A stretch of DNA of 64,000 bases from Corynebacterium comes (GCF_009734405.1 NZ_CP046453.1:806001-870000); one strand, 5' to 3'; shown: positions 25,644 to 37,904, counted from the stretch's first letter. Program-made: numbers and translations. The notes: generated by a model from the letters alone, not told the origin.

Positions 25644-28600
25644 ATGGCGGACAAGACTCCCGCGATGCTCGCCGGCCTGCTCAAGGTCGCTGCGACGGAT
25701 CCCAAACTCAAGGGCATGACGGCCAACGTCGGTGTGCGTCGGCTCCACCTGACGGGCATCGACCAGGTGCGCCCCTGGGCGGTGGGGACGCTGGCGCACC
25801 ATGCGCCGGTGCTGCTGGTCACCGCGACCGGCCGTGAGGCCGAGGATCTCACTGCTGAGCTGCGCGCCATGCTGGGGGAGAAGGTCGTGTGGTTCCCCTC
25901 CTGGGAGACCCTGCCGCACGAAAGACTGAGCCCCGGCGTGGACACCATCGGTCAGCGGGCGCGCGTGCTGGACCTGCTTTCCGGGAACTCGGTCTCGGTC
26001 GTGGTCACCGCCGCGCGAGGTTTCTGCCAGCCTGTCCTCGAATCCGTCGAGGGCCGGGAGCCCGTCCGTCTGCGGGAGGGGGCGGAGTACGACTTCTCCG
26101 GGCTGATAGAGCAGCTGGTCTTCCGGGCCTACAGCAACGTGGACATGGTCGCCCGGCGGGGTGAGTTCGCCACCCGCGGCGGCATCCTGGATGTCTTCCC
26201 CACCACCGCGGATCACCCCGTGCGGGTGGAGTTCTGGGGCGACGAGATCACCGACATCCGGCAGTTCTCCGTCGCCGACCAGCGCACGAACCCGGACGTG
26301 GAGGTCGGCCCGGTGGACATCTACCCGGCCCGTGAACTGCCCATCACCGGGGCCATCGCTGCGCGCGCCGGCGAACTGGTGGTCAAGCACCCCGGTAACG
26401 CGACCCTGGTGGAACTGCTGACGAAGATCTCCGACCGCATCCCCGCGGACGGGATGGAGGCGCTGATCCCGGCGCTCGTCGATACGCGGATGGTCACGCT
26501 TCCGGAGCTGATGCCCGAGGGCACCCACATTGTGCTGGTGGGGCCGGAGAAGATCCGGACCCGCATCGCCGACCTGGAGGCCACCGACGCGGAGTTCCTC
26601 GCCGCCGGCTGGGAGGCCGCCGCGATGGGCGCGTCCGGTCCCGTCGCCGCGGAGGGTCTGGACCTGGAGGCCTCCTCCTACCGCTCCTACGACTCCCTCC
26701 GGATCACGGCCGAGAAGTCCGGTCTGCCGTGGTGGACCTTCTCACCGACCGGGATGTTCGAGGCCGACGAGTCCGACATCCTGCCCCTGGACTTCGAGCC
26801 CGGCCCCACCCCGCGTGGCGACGCCACCCAGATCGCCGAGATGATGTCCCTCCTGCTCGCGCACACCTCCGCCGGTGGCCGCGCCGCCTTCATCGCGCCT
26901 GCCCAGGGTGCGATCAAACGCATGGTGGAGCGTTTCGCCGAGGCCGGCATCCCGGCGAAGGTGGCCGACCCCGGCTGGGAGCCCTCGCCCGGCGAGGTCA
27001 CCCTCTACCAGGCATTCAGCCACGCAGGCGTGGTCTTCCCGAAGGTCCGCAAGCACCGCGACGCCGAGGCACTGCCGTTGGTGGTGATCACCGAGACCGA
27101 CCTGACGGGAAACCGGGTGGGGGACATCGCCGGCGCCAAGCGGCGCCCCGCGCGCCGCCGCAACCGCGTCGACCCGCTGGCGCTGAAGACCGGTGATTTC
27201 GTCGTCCACGAGACCCACGGCATCGGCCGCTTCCTCAAGATGGCGGAGCGGACGATCCGCGCGGGCGACGAGACGTCGAGACGCGAGTACATCGTCCTCG
27301 AGTACGCCCCCGGCAAGCGCGGCCAGCCCGCGGACCAGCTGTGGGTGCCCATGGATTCCCTCGAGCTGCTGAGCAAGTACTCCGGCGGCGAATCGCCGAC
27401 CCTGTCGAAGATGGGCGGCTCCGACTGGAAGAACACCAAGAAGAAGGCACGCGCCGCGGTCCGGGAGATCGCCGGCGAACTCGTCGAGCTCTATGCCAAG
27501 CGACAGGCCGCTCCCGGACACCCCTTCGCCCCGGACACCCCGTGGCAGAAGGAGATGGAGGACAACTTCCCCTTCGTCGAGACCGAGGACCAGATGCTCG
27601 CCATCGATGCGGTCAAGGAGGACATGGAGGCCCATGTCCCCATGGACCGGGTCATCGTCGGCGACGTCGGCTACGGCAAGACCGAGGTCGCCGTGCGCGC
27701 CGCCTTCAAGGCCGTCCAGGACGGCCGGCAGGTCGCCGTGCTCGTTCCCACTACCCTGCTGGCACAGCAGCACCAGTCCACCTTCGAGGAGCGCATGGCG
27801 GGCTTCCCCGTTACCATCCGCGGGCTCTCCCGTTTCACCTCCACCGCGGAGTCGAAGGAGGTCCTCGCGGGGCTCGCCGACGGGTCGGTGGACATCGTCA
27901 TCGGCACCCACCGCATCCTGCAGACCGGCGTCCACTGGAAGAACCTCGGACTGATCGTCGTGGATGAGGAACAGCGCTTCGGCGTCGAGCACAAGGAGCA
28001 CATCAAGGCCCTGCGCACGAACGTCGACGTCCTCACCATGTCCGCCACGCCCATCCCGCGCACCCTGGAGATGTCGATGGCCGGCATCCGCGAGATGACC
28101 ACCATCCTCACCCCGCCCGAGGACCGCCACCCGGTCCTCACCTATGTGGGCGCCCAGGAGGACAAGCAGATCGCCGCCTCCATCCGCCGTGAGCTGCTTC
28201 GCGACGGCCAGGTCTTCTTCATCCACAACAAGGTCGCCGACATCGAGAAGAAGGCCAGTGAACTGCGCGACCTGGTGCCCGAGGCACGCATCGTCGTCGC
28301 CCACGGCCAGATGTCCGAAGAGCTGCTGGAACAGACCGTCCAGGGCTTCTGGGACCGTGAATACGACGTCCTCGTGTGCACCACGATCGTCGAGACCGGC
28401 CTGGACATCGCCAACGCCAACACCCTGATCGTCGAGAACGCCCACCACATGGGCCTGTCGCAGCTGCACCAGCTGCGCGGCCGCGTCGGACGTTCCCGCG
28501 AGCGCGGCTACGCCTACTTCCTCTACCCCAAGGGCGCCACCCTCACCGAGGCCTCCTACGACCGTCTGGCCACCATCGCCCAGCACAATGATCTCGGTGC

Positions 28601-29318
28601 GGGCATGGCTGTCGCGATGAAGGACCTGGAGATGCGCGGCGCCGGCAACGTCCTCGGCGCCCAGCAGTCCGGTCACATCGCCGGCGTGGGCTTCGACCTC
28701 TACGTCCGCCTCGTCGGCGAGGCCGTCGAGGCCTTCAAGGCGCTGGCGAAGGGGGAGGCTCTCGACGCCACGGACCAGGGGCCGAAGGAAATCCGCATCG
28801 ACCTGCCCGTCGACGCCCACATCCCCGAGTCCTACATCAACTCCGAACGCCTACGCCTCGAGGTCTACCGCAAGCTCGCGGCCTCGCAGAACGACACCGA
28901 CCTCCAGCTTGCCGTCGAGGAGATGGAGGACCGCTTCGGCCCCGTCCCCGAAGTCGTGTCCCGCCTGCTCGCCGTCGCCCGTCTGCGTCACCAGGCCCGG
29001 CGCGCCGGGGTCTCCGAGATCATCGTCCAGGGCACCCGCATCAAGGTCGGCTCCGTCGAGCTGCCGGACTCGAAGCAGGTCCGCCTCAAGCGCCTCTACC
29101 CGGGTTCGAGCTACCGCGCCGCCGCCCAGGCGATCCAGCTGTCCTTCCCCAAGGCCGGCCGCGGCGCCGGGCAGCCGAACCTCCGCGACGTCGAACTCAT
29201 CCAGTGGATGGCAGGCTTCATCTCCGCCATGTTCGACATCCCCGAGGTGGACGTCTCCGGGGGCGCCACAAAGGAACCCGACGCCCCGAAGAAGCAGGTG
29301 TTCAGCGTCAGCGAGTAG
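25644..29318 (+). CDS. mfd: Transcription-repair coupling factor
   Basis: Translocase that removes RNA polymerase stalled at DNA lesions and recruits UvrA. The 1224-residue protein has the UvrB-like N-terminal domains (about 1-350), the RNA-polymerase-interacting CarD-like domain (about 505-580, TGDFVVHETHGIGRFLKM), RecG-type helicase domains with Walker A GDVGYGKTEVA (about 674) and DEEQRFG (about 775), and the C-terminal TRCF domain. No gap or frameshift is seen. It starts right at the end of the TetR gene. Confidence 0.97.
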   Translation: MADKTPAMLAGLLKVAATDPKLKGMTANVGVRRLHLTGIDQVRPWAVGTLAHHAPVLLVTATGREAEDLTAELRAMLGEKVVWFPSWETLPHERLSPGVDTIGQRARVLDLLSGNSVSVVVTAARGFCQPVLESVEGREPVRLREGAEYDFSGLIEQLVFRAYSNVDMVARRGEFATRGGILDVFPTTADHPVRVEFWGDEITDIRQFSVADQRTNPDVEVGPVDIYPARELPITGAIAARAGELVVKHPGNATLVELLTKISDRIPADGMEALIPALVDTRMVTLPELMPEGTHIVLVGPEKIRTRIADLEATDAEFLAAGWEAAAMGASGPVAAEGLDLEASSYRSYDSLRITAEKSGLPWWTFSPTGMFEADESDILPLDFEPGPTPRGDATQIAEMMSLLLAHTSAGGRAAFIAPAQGAIKRMVERFAEAGIPAKVADPGWEPSPGEVTLYQAFSHAGVVFPKVRKHRDAEALPLVVITETDLTGNRVGDIAGAKRRPARRRNRVDPLALKTGDFVVHETHGIGRFLKMAERTIRAGDETSRREYIVLEYAPGKRGQPADQLWVPMDSLELLSKYSGGESPTLSKMGGSDWKNTKKKARAAVREIAGELVELYAKRQAAPGHPFAPDTPWQKEMEDNFPFVETEDQMLAIDAVKEDMEAHVPMDRVIVGDVGYGKTEVAVRAAFKAVQDGRQVAVLVPTTLLAQQHQSTFEERMAGFPVTIRGLSRFTSTAESKEVLAGLADGSVDIVIGTHRILQTGVHWKNLGLIVVDEEQRFGVEHKEHIKALRTNVDVLTMSATPIPRTLEMSMAGIREMTTILTPPEDRHPVLTYVGAQEDKQIAASIRRELLRDGQVFFIHNKVADIEKKASELRDLVPEARIVVAHGQMSEELLEQTVQGFWDREYDVLVCTTIVETGLDIANANTLIVENAHHMGLSQLHQLRGRVGRSRERGYAYFLYPKGATLTEASYDRLATIAQHNDLGAGMAVAMKDLEMRGAGNVLGAQQSGHIAGVGFDLYVRLVGEAVEAFKALAKGEALDATDQGPKEIRIDLPVDAHIPESYINSERLRLEVYRKLAASQNDTDLQLAVEEMEDRFGPVPEVVSRLLAVARLRHQARRAGVSEIIVQGTRIKVGSVELPDSKQVRLKRLYPGSSYRAAAQAIQLSFPKAGRGAGQPNLRDVELIQWMAGFISAMFDIPEVDVSGGATKEPDAPKKQVFSVSE

Positions 29319-29321
29319 GGC

Positions 29322-30365
29322 CTACTCCCCGAGCCCCGGCTGGCCGATGGCGATCATGCGCTCCAGCGAGGCGCGGGCCGCGTCGGCGGTGTCGGCGGGG
29401 ACGTCGACCTCGTCCGTGCCGAGGGCGAGCGCGCGGAGGAGGGCGGCGGGGGTGATCATCTTCATGTAGGAGCAGGACGCGCGGTCGTTGACGGCCCGGA
29501 AGTCGATCTCCGGGGCGGCCTTGCGCAACTGGTGGAGCATGCCGATCTCGGTGGCGACGAGGACGGTGCCGGAACCCTGGCGGCCGGCGGCGTCGAGCAT
29601 CTGCCCGGTGGACAGCATGTGCACGCGCTCCGGGTCAACGATGCCCTCACCGGCGAGGTAGATCGCGGAGTTGGCGCAGCCGCACTCGGGGTGGATGTAG
29701 AGGTCTGCCTCCGGGTTCTCCTCGGCGCGACGCGCGAGCTCGGGGCCGCTGATGCCTGCGTGGACGTGGCATTCGCCGGCCCAGATGTGGATGTTGTCGC
29801 GGCCGGTCTCACGCTTGACGTGGGCGCCGAGGAACTGGTCGGGGTTGAACAGGATCTCCTTGTCGGCCGGCAGCGAGTTGACGACGTCGACGGCGTTGGA
29901 GGAGGTGCAGCAGACGTCGGTGAGCGCCTTCACGTCGGCGGTGGTGTTGACGTAGGAGACGACGAGGGCGCCGGGGTGCTCGGCCTTCCACTCGGTGAGC
30001 TGCTCGGCGGTAATGGAGTCCGCCAGCGAGCAACCTGCCCGCTCATCGGGGATGAGGACCGTCTTTTCGGGGGAGAGGATCTTGGCGGATTCGGCCATGA
30101 AGTGGACGCCGCAGAAGACGATGACCTCGGCGTCGGTCTCCGCCGCGATGCGGGAGAGTCCGAGAGAGTCGCCGGTGTAGTCGGCGATGTCCTGGATCTC
30201 CGGGATCTGGTAGTTGTGGGCGAGAATCACGGCGTTGCGCTCGGCGGCGAGTCGCCTGATCTCGGCCGCCCACTCATCGTCGGCCTCGATACCGGACCAG
30301 CCTTCGGGGCCGTCGACGACCTTGTGGAGCAGCGGCGATGCGAGCGGGGACAGTTTATGAGCCAC
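29322..30365 (-). CDS. nadA: Quinolinate synthase
   Basis: [4Fe-4S] enzyme that condenses iminoaspartate with dihydroxyacetone phosphate to quinolinate in NAD synthesis. The 347-residue protein has [20 protein letters not shown] (split across the first repeat), and the three cluster cysteines in [19 protein letters not shown] and [12 protein letters not shown] 30365 is chosen for its AAGGAG 5 bases upstream. It stands alone here: nadC and a nadB or nadS gene are not adjacent. It converges on mfd with only 3 bases between them. Confidence 0.93.
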   Translation of the reverse strand: MAHKLSPLASPLLHKVVDGPEGWSGIEADDEWAAEIRRLAAERNAVILAHNYQIPEIQDIADYTGDSLGLSRIAAETDAEVIVFCGVHFMAESAKILSPEKTVLIPDERAGCSLADSITAEQLTEWKAEHPGALVVSYVNTTADVKALTDVCCTSSNAVDVVNSLPADKEILFNPDQFLGAHVKRETGRDNIHIWAGECHVHAGISGPELARRAEENPEADLYIHPECGCANSAIYLAGEGIVDPERVHMLSTGQMLDAAGRQGSGTVLVATEIGMLHQLRKAAPEIDFRAVNDRASCSYMKMITPAALLRALALGTDEVDVPADTADAARASLERMIAIGQPGLGE

Positions 30366-30462
30366 GATTTCTCCTTTTGACCCTGGTTTGACGGGACAAG
30401 TATCCCAGACAAACGTGGTGCAGACGAAATACGCTCTCACCCGCGCGTGCGGGATCCGGGGA

Positions 30463-31935
30463 TCAGAGGCTGAGGGTACCCTGCGTCAGTCCCCAGACAG
30501 CGGCAGCTGATGCAGTGAACAGCAGCGCCACGAACGCCCACTCGAAGGTGTTGAAGACGCGTTCGTTGGCCTGCAGTCGGGTCCACACGTAGGGGATCAG
30601 CCCCGGAAGGACGGCGAGTGCGCCGAAGAGCAGATAGGTGAGGTCGGCGGCGTAGAAGAGCCAGCCGGCGTAGACCAGGGCGAGGACGCCGACGGCCAGG
30701 TGCCTCCGGTTGTCGCGGGTGGAGACGGTGGGGCCGCTGTCGTCGAAGAGTTTTCCGGCGTGGGGATGCGCGATGCCCCGTCCACGTGCGGCGAGAAGCG
30801 TCAGATACAGGGCCGAGAAGAGGTAGGGCACGAGATAGAGCACCGTCGCCAACTGCACCATGGAGATGTAGGCCGTCTCGTTGAGGAAGAAGACCACCAC
30901 GGTGATCTGGATGACCACGCTGGAGGCGAGCTGGGCGGCCCAGGGGGCGCCGGCGATGTTGACGGCGCCGAAGCGGCGGGGCAGCAGGCCGTCGAAAGCC
31001 ATCATCGCCACGGGCTCAGCGCACAGCATCTGCCAGGAGACGTAGGCGCCCAGGACGGACAGGCACAGCCCCAGCGAGATGAGTGCCGCGCCCCAGGGTC
31101 CGACGACCACCTCGAGGACGGATGCCATGGAGTTGTCGGGTAATGCGGCCAGCTCCTCCTGGGTGAGCACTCCGTAGGAGAGGGTGGACACGCTGACCAG
31201 GAGCGCCAGGACGGTGAGGAAGCCGATGATCGTGGCCCGGCCGACGTCGCGACGCGAGCGGGCCTGCTTGGAGTACACGGAGGCCCCCTCGATGCCGATG
31301 AACACCCATACGGTGAACAGCATGATGCCCTGGACCTGATCGAAGACGGACCCGGTCGAACCGTCGGCCGACCAGAGGTCCAGGGTGAAGCGGTCCCAGC
31401 TGAAACCGAGGAAGGCCACCAGGATGATGAACGCGCCGATGGGCAGCAGCTTGGCCACGGTGGTCACGGCGTTCATGAAGGCGGCCTGTTTCACTCCCCG
31501 GGAGAGCACGGCGAAGATGGTCCACGTCATGGCGGAGACGGCCACCGCCGTGGCGACAGGGTGGTCGGGTCCGAAGATCGGCACGTAATGACCGATCGTG
31601 TTGAAGAAGAGGGTGGCGTAGCCGACCTGGGCGATCACGGAGCCGAGCCAGTAACCCCAGCCGGAGGAGAAACCGATGTAGTCCCCGAGTCCGGCCCGGA
31701 CGTAGGAGTACACGCCGGCGTCGAGATGCGGCCTGCGCACGGCGAGGATCTGGAACACAAAGGCGATGGCGAGCATGCCGACGCCGGAGAGGACCCAACC
31801 GATGAGCATCGCGCCCGGTCCGGCCGCCGATGCGACGTTCTGGGGGAGGGAGAATATTCCGGAGCCGACGGTCGAGCCGATGATCAGGGCCACCAGGCTC
31901 CACATGGTCACGGTGTGCGTGCGGTTGGTCGTCAC
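30463..31935 (-). CDS. Basic amino acid/polyamine antiporter family permease (LysI/ArcD-like)
   Basis: A 490-residue APC-superfamily protein with 12-13 membrane segments. The N-terminal [18 protein letters not shown] (residues about 18-35) is the helix-1 substrate motif, and the LysI/ArcD type is suggested by [23 protein letters not shown] spread over helices 3-4 and [18 protein letters not shown] near 225. Likely a lysine, arginine or ornithine carrier; the exact substrate is not determined. It is monocistronic and divergent from mazG. Confidence 0.82.
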   Translation of the reverse strand: MTTNRTHTVTMWSLVALIIGSTVGSGIFSLPQNVASAAGPGAMLIGWVLSGVGMLAIAFVFQILAVRRPHLDAGVYSYVRAGLGDYIGFSSGWGYWLGSVIAQVGYATLFFNTIGHYVPIFGPDHPVATAVAVSAMTWTIFAVLSRGVKQAAFMNAVTTVAKLLPIGAFIILVAFLGFSWDRFTLDLWSADGSTGSVFDQVQGIMLFTVWVFIGIEGASVYSKQARSRRDVGRATIIGFLTVLALLVSVSTLSYGVLTQEELAALPDNSMASVLEVVVGPWGAALISLGLCLSVLGAYVSWQMLCAEPVAMMAFDGLLPRRFGAVNIAGAPWAAQLASSVVIQITVVVFFLNETAYISMVQLATVLYLVPYLFSALYLTLLAARGRGIAHPHAGKLFDDSGPTVSTRDNRRHLAVGVLALVYAGWLFYAADLTYLLFGALAVLPGLIPYVWTRLQANERVFNTFEWAFVALLFTASAAAVWGLTQGTLSL

Positions 31936-31981
31936 GTGTCCACCGTAATGCGCCGCCGGCCGCGGAAGGAAGCGGGGGATT

Positions 31982-31987
31982 TAGGAT
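31982..31987 (+). promoter_or_regulatory. Leaderless -10 of mazG
   Basis: TAGGAT, 7 bases before ATG 31995. Confidence 0.55.
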
Positions 31988-31994
31988 GGGCACC

Positions 31995-32624
31995 ATGACT
32001 GTGCTGCTTCTCGACGACCGCTGGCCCTCCCTCATCCCCCTCGAGGCGCACGGGCGGCTCGGTGGCCCGGTGGAGTTCACGGAGGAGGTGCCCGTCCGGG
32101 TCCGCTGGAACTTCAGCGACCTGGTGGCCGCCGAAGGGCCCGGGGTGCTGGTGAGCACCAACGGGTCCGACCCCCGGGTGGTCTCGCGTATCCACGCCGG
32201 CGAGCCCCTCATCGTCGCGGAGTCCCGGCAGGATCCGGTGCGCCAGGCGGTGCAGGTGATGGCCAGGGCCTGCACGGTCGGGGAGTGGGAGGCGACGCAG
32301 ACCCACCGGTCATTGCTGCCGTATCTGGCGGAGGAGTCGCAGGAGTTCGCGGACCAGGTGGTCGCGTGGGAGCGTGACGGGGATGAGCGGGCCCTGCTCG
32401 GCGAGCTCGGTGACGTCCTGCTGCAGGTGCTGTTCCACGCTGAGATCGCGGCGCGTCGTGGTGCTTTTGATTTCGGTGAGGTGGCACGCAGCTTCGTCGA
32501 CAAGCTCCGGTCGCGCTCGCCCTATCTCTTCGACGGGACCAGGGCAGTGGTGCCGGCGGAGGAGCAGGAGCGGTTGTGGGCGATGGGCAAGGCCCGGGAG
32601 AAGAAGCTTCCCCCGGGCCGGTAG
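31995..32624 (+). CDS. mazG: MazG-type nucleoside triphosphate pyrophosphohydrolase
   Basis: A house-cleaning NTP pyrophosphatase. The 209-residue protein has a variable N-terminal part (about 1-95) and a MazG domain with the metal-binding pattern LAEESQEFADQVV (about 114) and LLGELGDVLLQVLFHAEIA (about 133-150). ATG 31995 is preferred over 31986 because TAGGAT precedes it by 7 bases. It lies upstream of the PorB-like gene and eno, the same neighbourhood as in C. glutamicum (from memory). Confidence 0.88.
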   Translation: MTVLLLDDRWPSLIPLEAHGRLGGPVEFTEEVPVRVRWNFSDLVAAEGPGVLVSTNGSDPRVVSRIHAGEPLIVAESRQDPVRQAVQVMARACTVGEWEATQTHRSLLPYLAEESQEFADQVVAWERDGDERALLGELGDVLLQVLFHAEIAARRGAFDFGEVARSFVDKLRSRSPYLFDGTRAVVPAEEQERLWAMGKAREKKLPPGR

Positions 32625-32630
32625 CGGTGG

Positions 32631-33050
32631 TTACTGCCGGGACGCGAGGGTGCTGGACAGGTCCGTCAGAATATCCTGGACTTCGTTGATGTTCGAGATG
32701 TTCCCCAGGCCCGGGATGGAGCTGCCGGGGAAAAGCTCCGGGTCCTTCTTGACGGTGCCGCATTCGACGGCCTTGTCGGCGATCTGGCCGGCGTACTGGG
32801 CGCTTATCAGATAGGTGGCGGGGTCGGTGATGGTCAGCGGCCTGGCCTCATCGCGGATCTGCTTGGCCAGGTCGGAACGGGTGGTGTTGCCGTCGATGCG
32901 GAAAGCGGCCTTGAGCGCGGGGTCCACGAGGCTGCAGGGGGCGTCGGCGATGGCCTTGTCGATGGCGCCGAGCTGGGCGGAAGCGGCCGGGGCGAGGCCC
33001 ACGACGGCGATGGCGGTGACGGCGACGGTGGCGAGGGTACGGCGAATCAT
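32631..33050 (-). CDS. PorB/PorC-like secreted envelope protein
   Basis: A 139-residue exported protein: Sec signal peptide MIRRTLATVAVTAIAVVG with likely cleavage after ASA (about residue 28). The mature part has two cysteines (APCSLV and VECGTVKKD) and the helical pattern LKAA...DLAKQI...AGQIADKA, resembling the PorB alpha-helical anion channel of C. glutamicum, whose gene I recall next to eno. Start ATG 33050 has AAAGG upstream; a longer frame to 33452 lacks these features. Homology is judged by eye only. Confidence 0.6.
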   Translation of the reverse strand: MIRRTLATVAVTAIAVVGLAPAASAQLGAIDKAIADAPCSLVDPALKAAFRIDGNTTRSDLAKQIRDEARPLTITDPATYLISAQYAGQIADKAVECGTVKKDPELFPGSSIPGLGNISNINEVQDILTDLSSTLASRQ

Positions 33051-33184
33051 GGGGGAGACCTTTCGGAGGGGAAATATAACACTGAAATCATATGTTCCCT
33101 GTGGGGCAGATGTGACGTAAGTGGCAACTTGGGGTGAATGGCGGGGGTGGCCATGCCGACGGGGCGGCTGATAATCCGATGCCG

Positions 33185-33190
33185 TAGGAT
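33185..33190 (+). promoter_or_regulatory. Near-leaderless -10 of the transglycosylase gene
   Basis: TAGGAT, 8 bases before ATG 33199. Confidence 0.5.
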
Positions 33191-33198
33191 CGTCCCTC

Positions 33199-35402
<2,204 letters not shown>

Positions 35403-35414
35403 CATTCCGCTTCT

Positions 35415-35449
35415 CGACGCCCCGGCTGCCCCGCGCAGCCGGGGCGTCG
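35415..35449 (+). terminator. Hairpin after eno
   Basis: A perfect 14-bp stem (35415-35428 with 35436-35449) and a 7-base loop. There is no T run, so it may attenuate rather than fully stop transcription into divIC. Confidence 0.6.
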
Positions 35450-35477
35450 GCGTTGATGGCCTATCATCGGAAGAACT

Positions 35478-35972
35478 ATGGCGCCTGAATCCCGATCCCG
35501 CTCCCGGCACACCGTACCGGTCGTCTCTCGTGCCGCCGACAATCAGCCGCGGCGACCTAAGCGACTGAAGGTACGCCTGAGCACCGCCGAGATCGGCGTC
35601 CTGGTGCTGGTGACGATCCTCGTCCTCGTCACCATCGCCGTGCCCCTGCGCAATTACTTCCAGGGCCGTTCCGAGATCGCCCGTCTCAACGATTCCGTCG
35701 CGGCGAAGCAGATCGAGAAGGATCGGCTGCTCGGAGAAATCGAGAAGTACGAGGACGAGGCCTACATCCGTGAGCAGGCGCGACGTCGGCTGGGGCTCAT
35801 CGAACCCGGTGAAACCCCCTTCCGTGTCATAGACCCCGGCATGGAGACGGACTCCCGGGTGACCACCTCCGCCGAGGACCTGGTGGCGGAGTTGAGCTGG
35901 TACGAGATCCTGTGGGATTCCATCGCAACCCCGCCCGCAGACGACCCCGGCGGCGTGCTCATGGAAGAATGA
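35478..35972 (+). CDS. divIC: DivIC/FtsB-like septum formation initiator
   Basis: A bitopic cell-division protein, 164 residues: basic cytoplasmic N-terminus, one membrane helix (about residues 40-58), a coiled coil (about 65-95, IARLNDSVAAKQIEKDRLL region) and the family motif EQARRRLGLIEPGE (about 100-113). It works with FtsL and FtsQ in the divisome by family knowledge. A TATCAT box lies at 35462-35467. It overlaps or abuts the DUF501 gene, forming divIC-DUF501-ppx. Confidence 0.9.
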   Translation: MAPESRSRSRHTVPVVSRAADNQPRRPKRLKVRLSTAEIGVLVLVTILVLVTIAVPLRNYFQGRSEIARLNDSVAAKQIEKDRLLGEIEKYEDEAYIREQARRRLGLIEPGETPFRVIDPGMETDSRVTTSAEDLVAELSWYEILWDSIATPPADDPGGVLMEE

Positions 35973-35977
35973 TCGCC

Positions 35978-36535
35978 ATGACTGTCAACAATGCAGATCT
36001 GGCGGCCGTCGAGAAGCAGCTTGGACGCGAACCTCGAGGGGTGCTGGAGATCTCCTACCGCACCCCCGATGGCGCTCCCGGTGTGGTGAAGACCTCACCC
36101 CGACTTCCCGACGGAACTCCATTCCCCACCTTCTTCTATCTCACCGACCCGCGGCTGACCGCCGAGGCCTCCCGGCTTGAGGTCGCCCACGTGATGAAGT
36201 GGATGGAGGGGCGACTGGCCACCGACGAGTCCCTCCAGGCCGACTACCGCGCCGCACACGAGCACTACCTGGCCGAACGCAACGCCATCGAGGACCTGGG
36301 CACCGACTTCTCCGGCGGAGGCATGCCCGACCGGGTCAAGTGCCTCCATGTCCTCACCGCCTACGCGCTGGCCGAGGGGCCGGACCGGGTCCGCTTCGGC
36401 ACCGAGGCTGTGGCCCTCGCCGCAGATCGCGGAGGCCTGCGTGGCACCGCGATCCCCGCCGACTGGCCGACCTGCGAATCGCTGGGCTTCGACGCCCACC
36501 AGTTCGACGACCTCTACCAGGAGGCCGCTCAATGA
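35978..36535 (+). CDS. DUF501 family protein
   Basis: A 185-residue soluble protein of the DUF501 family, always near eno and ppx in actinobacteria. Landmarks are GVVKTSPRLPDGTPFPTFFYLTDP (a split conserved block around residues 30-50), EASRLEVAHVMKWME and MPDRVKCLHVLTAYALAEG with a conserved Cys-His pair. The biochemical role is unknown. ATG 35978 has GGAAGA 9 bases upstream; ATG 35969, overlapping the divIC stop, is the alternative. Its stop overlaps the ppx start (ATGA). Confidence 0.85.
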   Translation: MTVNNADLAAVEKQLGREPRGVLEISYRTPDGAPGVVKTSPRLPDGTPFPTFFYLTDPRLTAEASRLEVAHVMKWMEGRLATDESLQADYRAAHEHYLAERNAIEDLGTDFSGGGMPDRVKCLHVLTAYALAEGPDRVRFGTEAVALAADRGGLRGTAIPADWPTCESLGFDAHQFDDLYQEAAQ

Positions 36536-37491
36536 CCCGTGTGGCGGCCGTGGACTGCGGCACCAACTCCATCCGTCTGCTCATCTGTGACATCGTGGGC
36601 GATACCACACACGAGATCACCCGTACCATGGAGATCGTTCGCCTGGGCCAGGGTGTGGACGCCACAGGCGAACTCGCTCCCGAAGCGATCGAACGCACCC
36701 GGGCAGCGCTGCAGCGCTTCGTCGGGATCATGGAGTTCGAGGAGGTCAAGGCCGTCCGTATGGTCGCCACCTCCGCCACCCGTGACGCCAGTAACCGGGA
36801 CGAGTTCTTCCGGATGACCGCTGAACTCCTCGGCCGTATCACCCCGGGCGCGCAGGCCGAGGTCATCTCCGGTGACGAGGAAGCCGCCCTCTCCTTCCGC
36901 GGTGCCATCACCGACCTCGACCCGGAGTCCGGGCCCTTCTGCGTCATCGATCTGGGCGGCGGCTCCACCGAGTTCATCGTCGGTACCGCGGACGGAGAAG
37001 TGCTAGGCGCCCACTCCTCACAGATGGGGTGCGTCCGCATCACCGAGCGCATCATGCGTTCCGACCCGCCCACAGAGACCGAGATCGAGATCGCCGCGGA
37101 GTACATCGCCGAGCGGCTCGCGGATGTGGTCAAGATCGTCCCCATCGCCAAGGCGAAGACGATCGTCGGCGTGGCCGGCACCTTCACCACTCTCTCCGCA
37201 CTGGCCCAGGGGCTGGAGACCTATGATCCCCGGGAAATCCACGGCTCCGTCCTGCGCTTCTCCGCCCTGCGCGTGCTCACCCGTGAGGTCAGGAACCTGT
37301 CCGCGGAAACCCGCGCGCTCAACCCGGTCGTACACCCCGGGCGTGCCGACGTCCTCGGCGGCGGCAGCGTCGTCGTCGACGGCATCATGGACATGCTGGA
37401 GAAGGAGACCACCGCCGACAGCTTCGTCGTCAGTGAGAAAGACATTCTCGACGGCATCGTCGCCGGCCTCGGGGACCTGCTCGGGGTCTGA
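36532..37491 (+). CDS. ppx: Ppx/GppA family exopolyphosphatase
   Basis: A 319-residue actin-fold phosphatase that degrades polyphosphate or pppGpp by family knowledge. Motifs: AVDCGTNSIRLLICD (residues 5-19), VATSATRDASNRDEF near 80, CVIDLGGGSTEFIVG near 140 and VGVAGTFTTLSALAQG near 208. The short single-core form is typical of actinobacteria. ATG 36532 overlaps the DUF501 stop by 4 bases, so translation is coupled. Confidence 0.93.
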   Translation: MTRVAAVDCGTNSIRLLICDIVGDTTHEITRTMEIVRLGQGVDATGELAPEAIERTRAALQRFVGIMEFEEVKAVRMVATSATRDASNRDEFFRMTAELLGRITPGAQAEVISGDEEAALSFRGAITDLDPESGPFCVIDLGGGSTEFIVGTADGEVLGAHSSQMGCVRITERIMRSDPPTETEIEIAAEYIAERLADVVKIVPIAKAKTIVGVAGTFTTLSALAQGLETYDPREIHGSVLRFSALRVLTREVRNLSAETRALNPVVHPGRADVLGGGSVVVDGIMDMLEKETTADSFVVSEKDILDGIVAGLGDLLGV

Positions 37492-37496
37492 GCACC

Positions 37497-37880
37497 GTGC
37501 CGCTGACGGTGTTTGTGCGCACATCCTGGATGAGCGCGATCTGCGGGGTCCTGGTGCTGGGCCACCTCCTGGGCACCCAGCCCCGCAGCATTGAGGATCT
37601 CGGTCTGCTCTATTTCCTCGCGGGCTACCTCGGAATCGTCGTCGGAGTGGTGGCCGCGGGCTCGGGGGTTCTCAGCTGTGAGGAGATTGTGGCCGAGCGC
37701 CTCCAACCCGCTGTCCTCGGGCATATCCTCAGCGTTGCGGCCATCCTGTTCCTGTTCATCCTGACGACGCTTCCCGACGCCACCGGTCTTGAACTCGTCT
37801 TCGTTCCCGCCGGCTTCAGCATCGGCCAACTACCGGTGATGTGGGCACTGGTTGCCCGTAGCTACCGGAGCATGTCCTAA
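37497..37880 (+). CDS. Small multi-pass membrane protein
   Basis: A 127-residue protein with four hydrophobic segments (about residues 10-28, 38-58, 72-92 and 98-118) and little else. It starts at GTG 37497, 5 bases after ppx, and its stop codon overlaps the TAAACT box of the following tRNA. I do not recognise the family. Co-transcription with ppx is likely. Confidence 0.6.
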   Translation: MPLTVFVRTSWMSAICGVLVLGHLLGTQPRSIEDLGLLYFLAGYLGIVVGVVAAGSGVLSCEEIVAERLQPAVLGHILSVAAILFLFILTTLPDATGLELVFVPAGFSIGQLPVMWALVARSYRSMS

Positions 37881-37883
37881 ACT
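37878..37883 (+). promoter_or_regulatory. Candidate -10 of the tRNA gene
   Basis: TAAACT overlaps the TAA stop of the preceding gene and lies 21 bases before the tRNA. Confidence 0.4.
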
Positions 37884-37904
37884 TGAGGCGCTGTCCTGCA
37901 GCAG

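Noticed and set aside
26742..28820. 692-codon minus-strand frame
   Set aside because: Antisense to mfd; codon-structure shadow.
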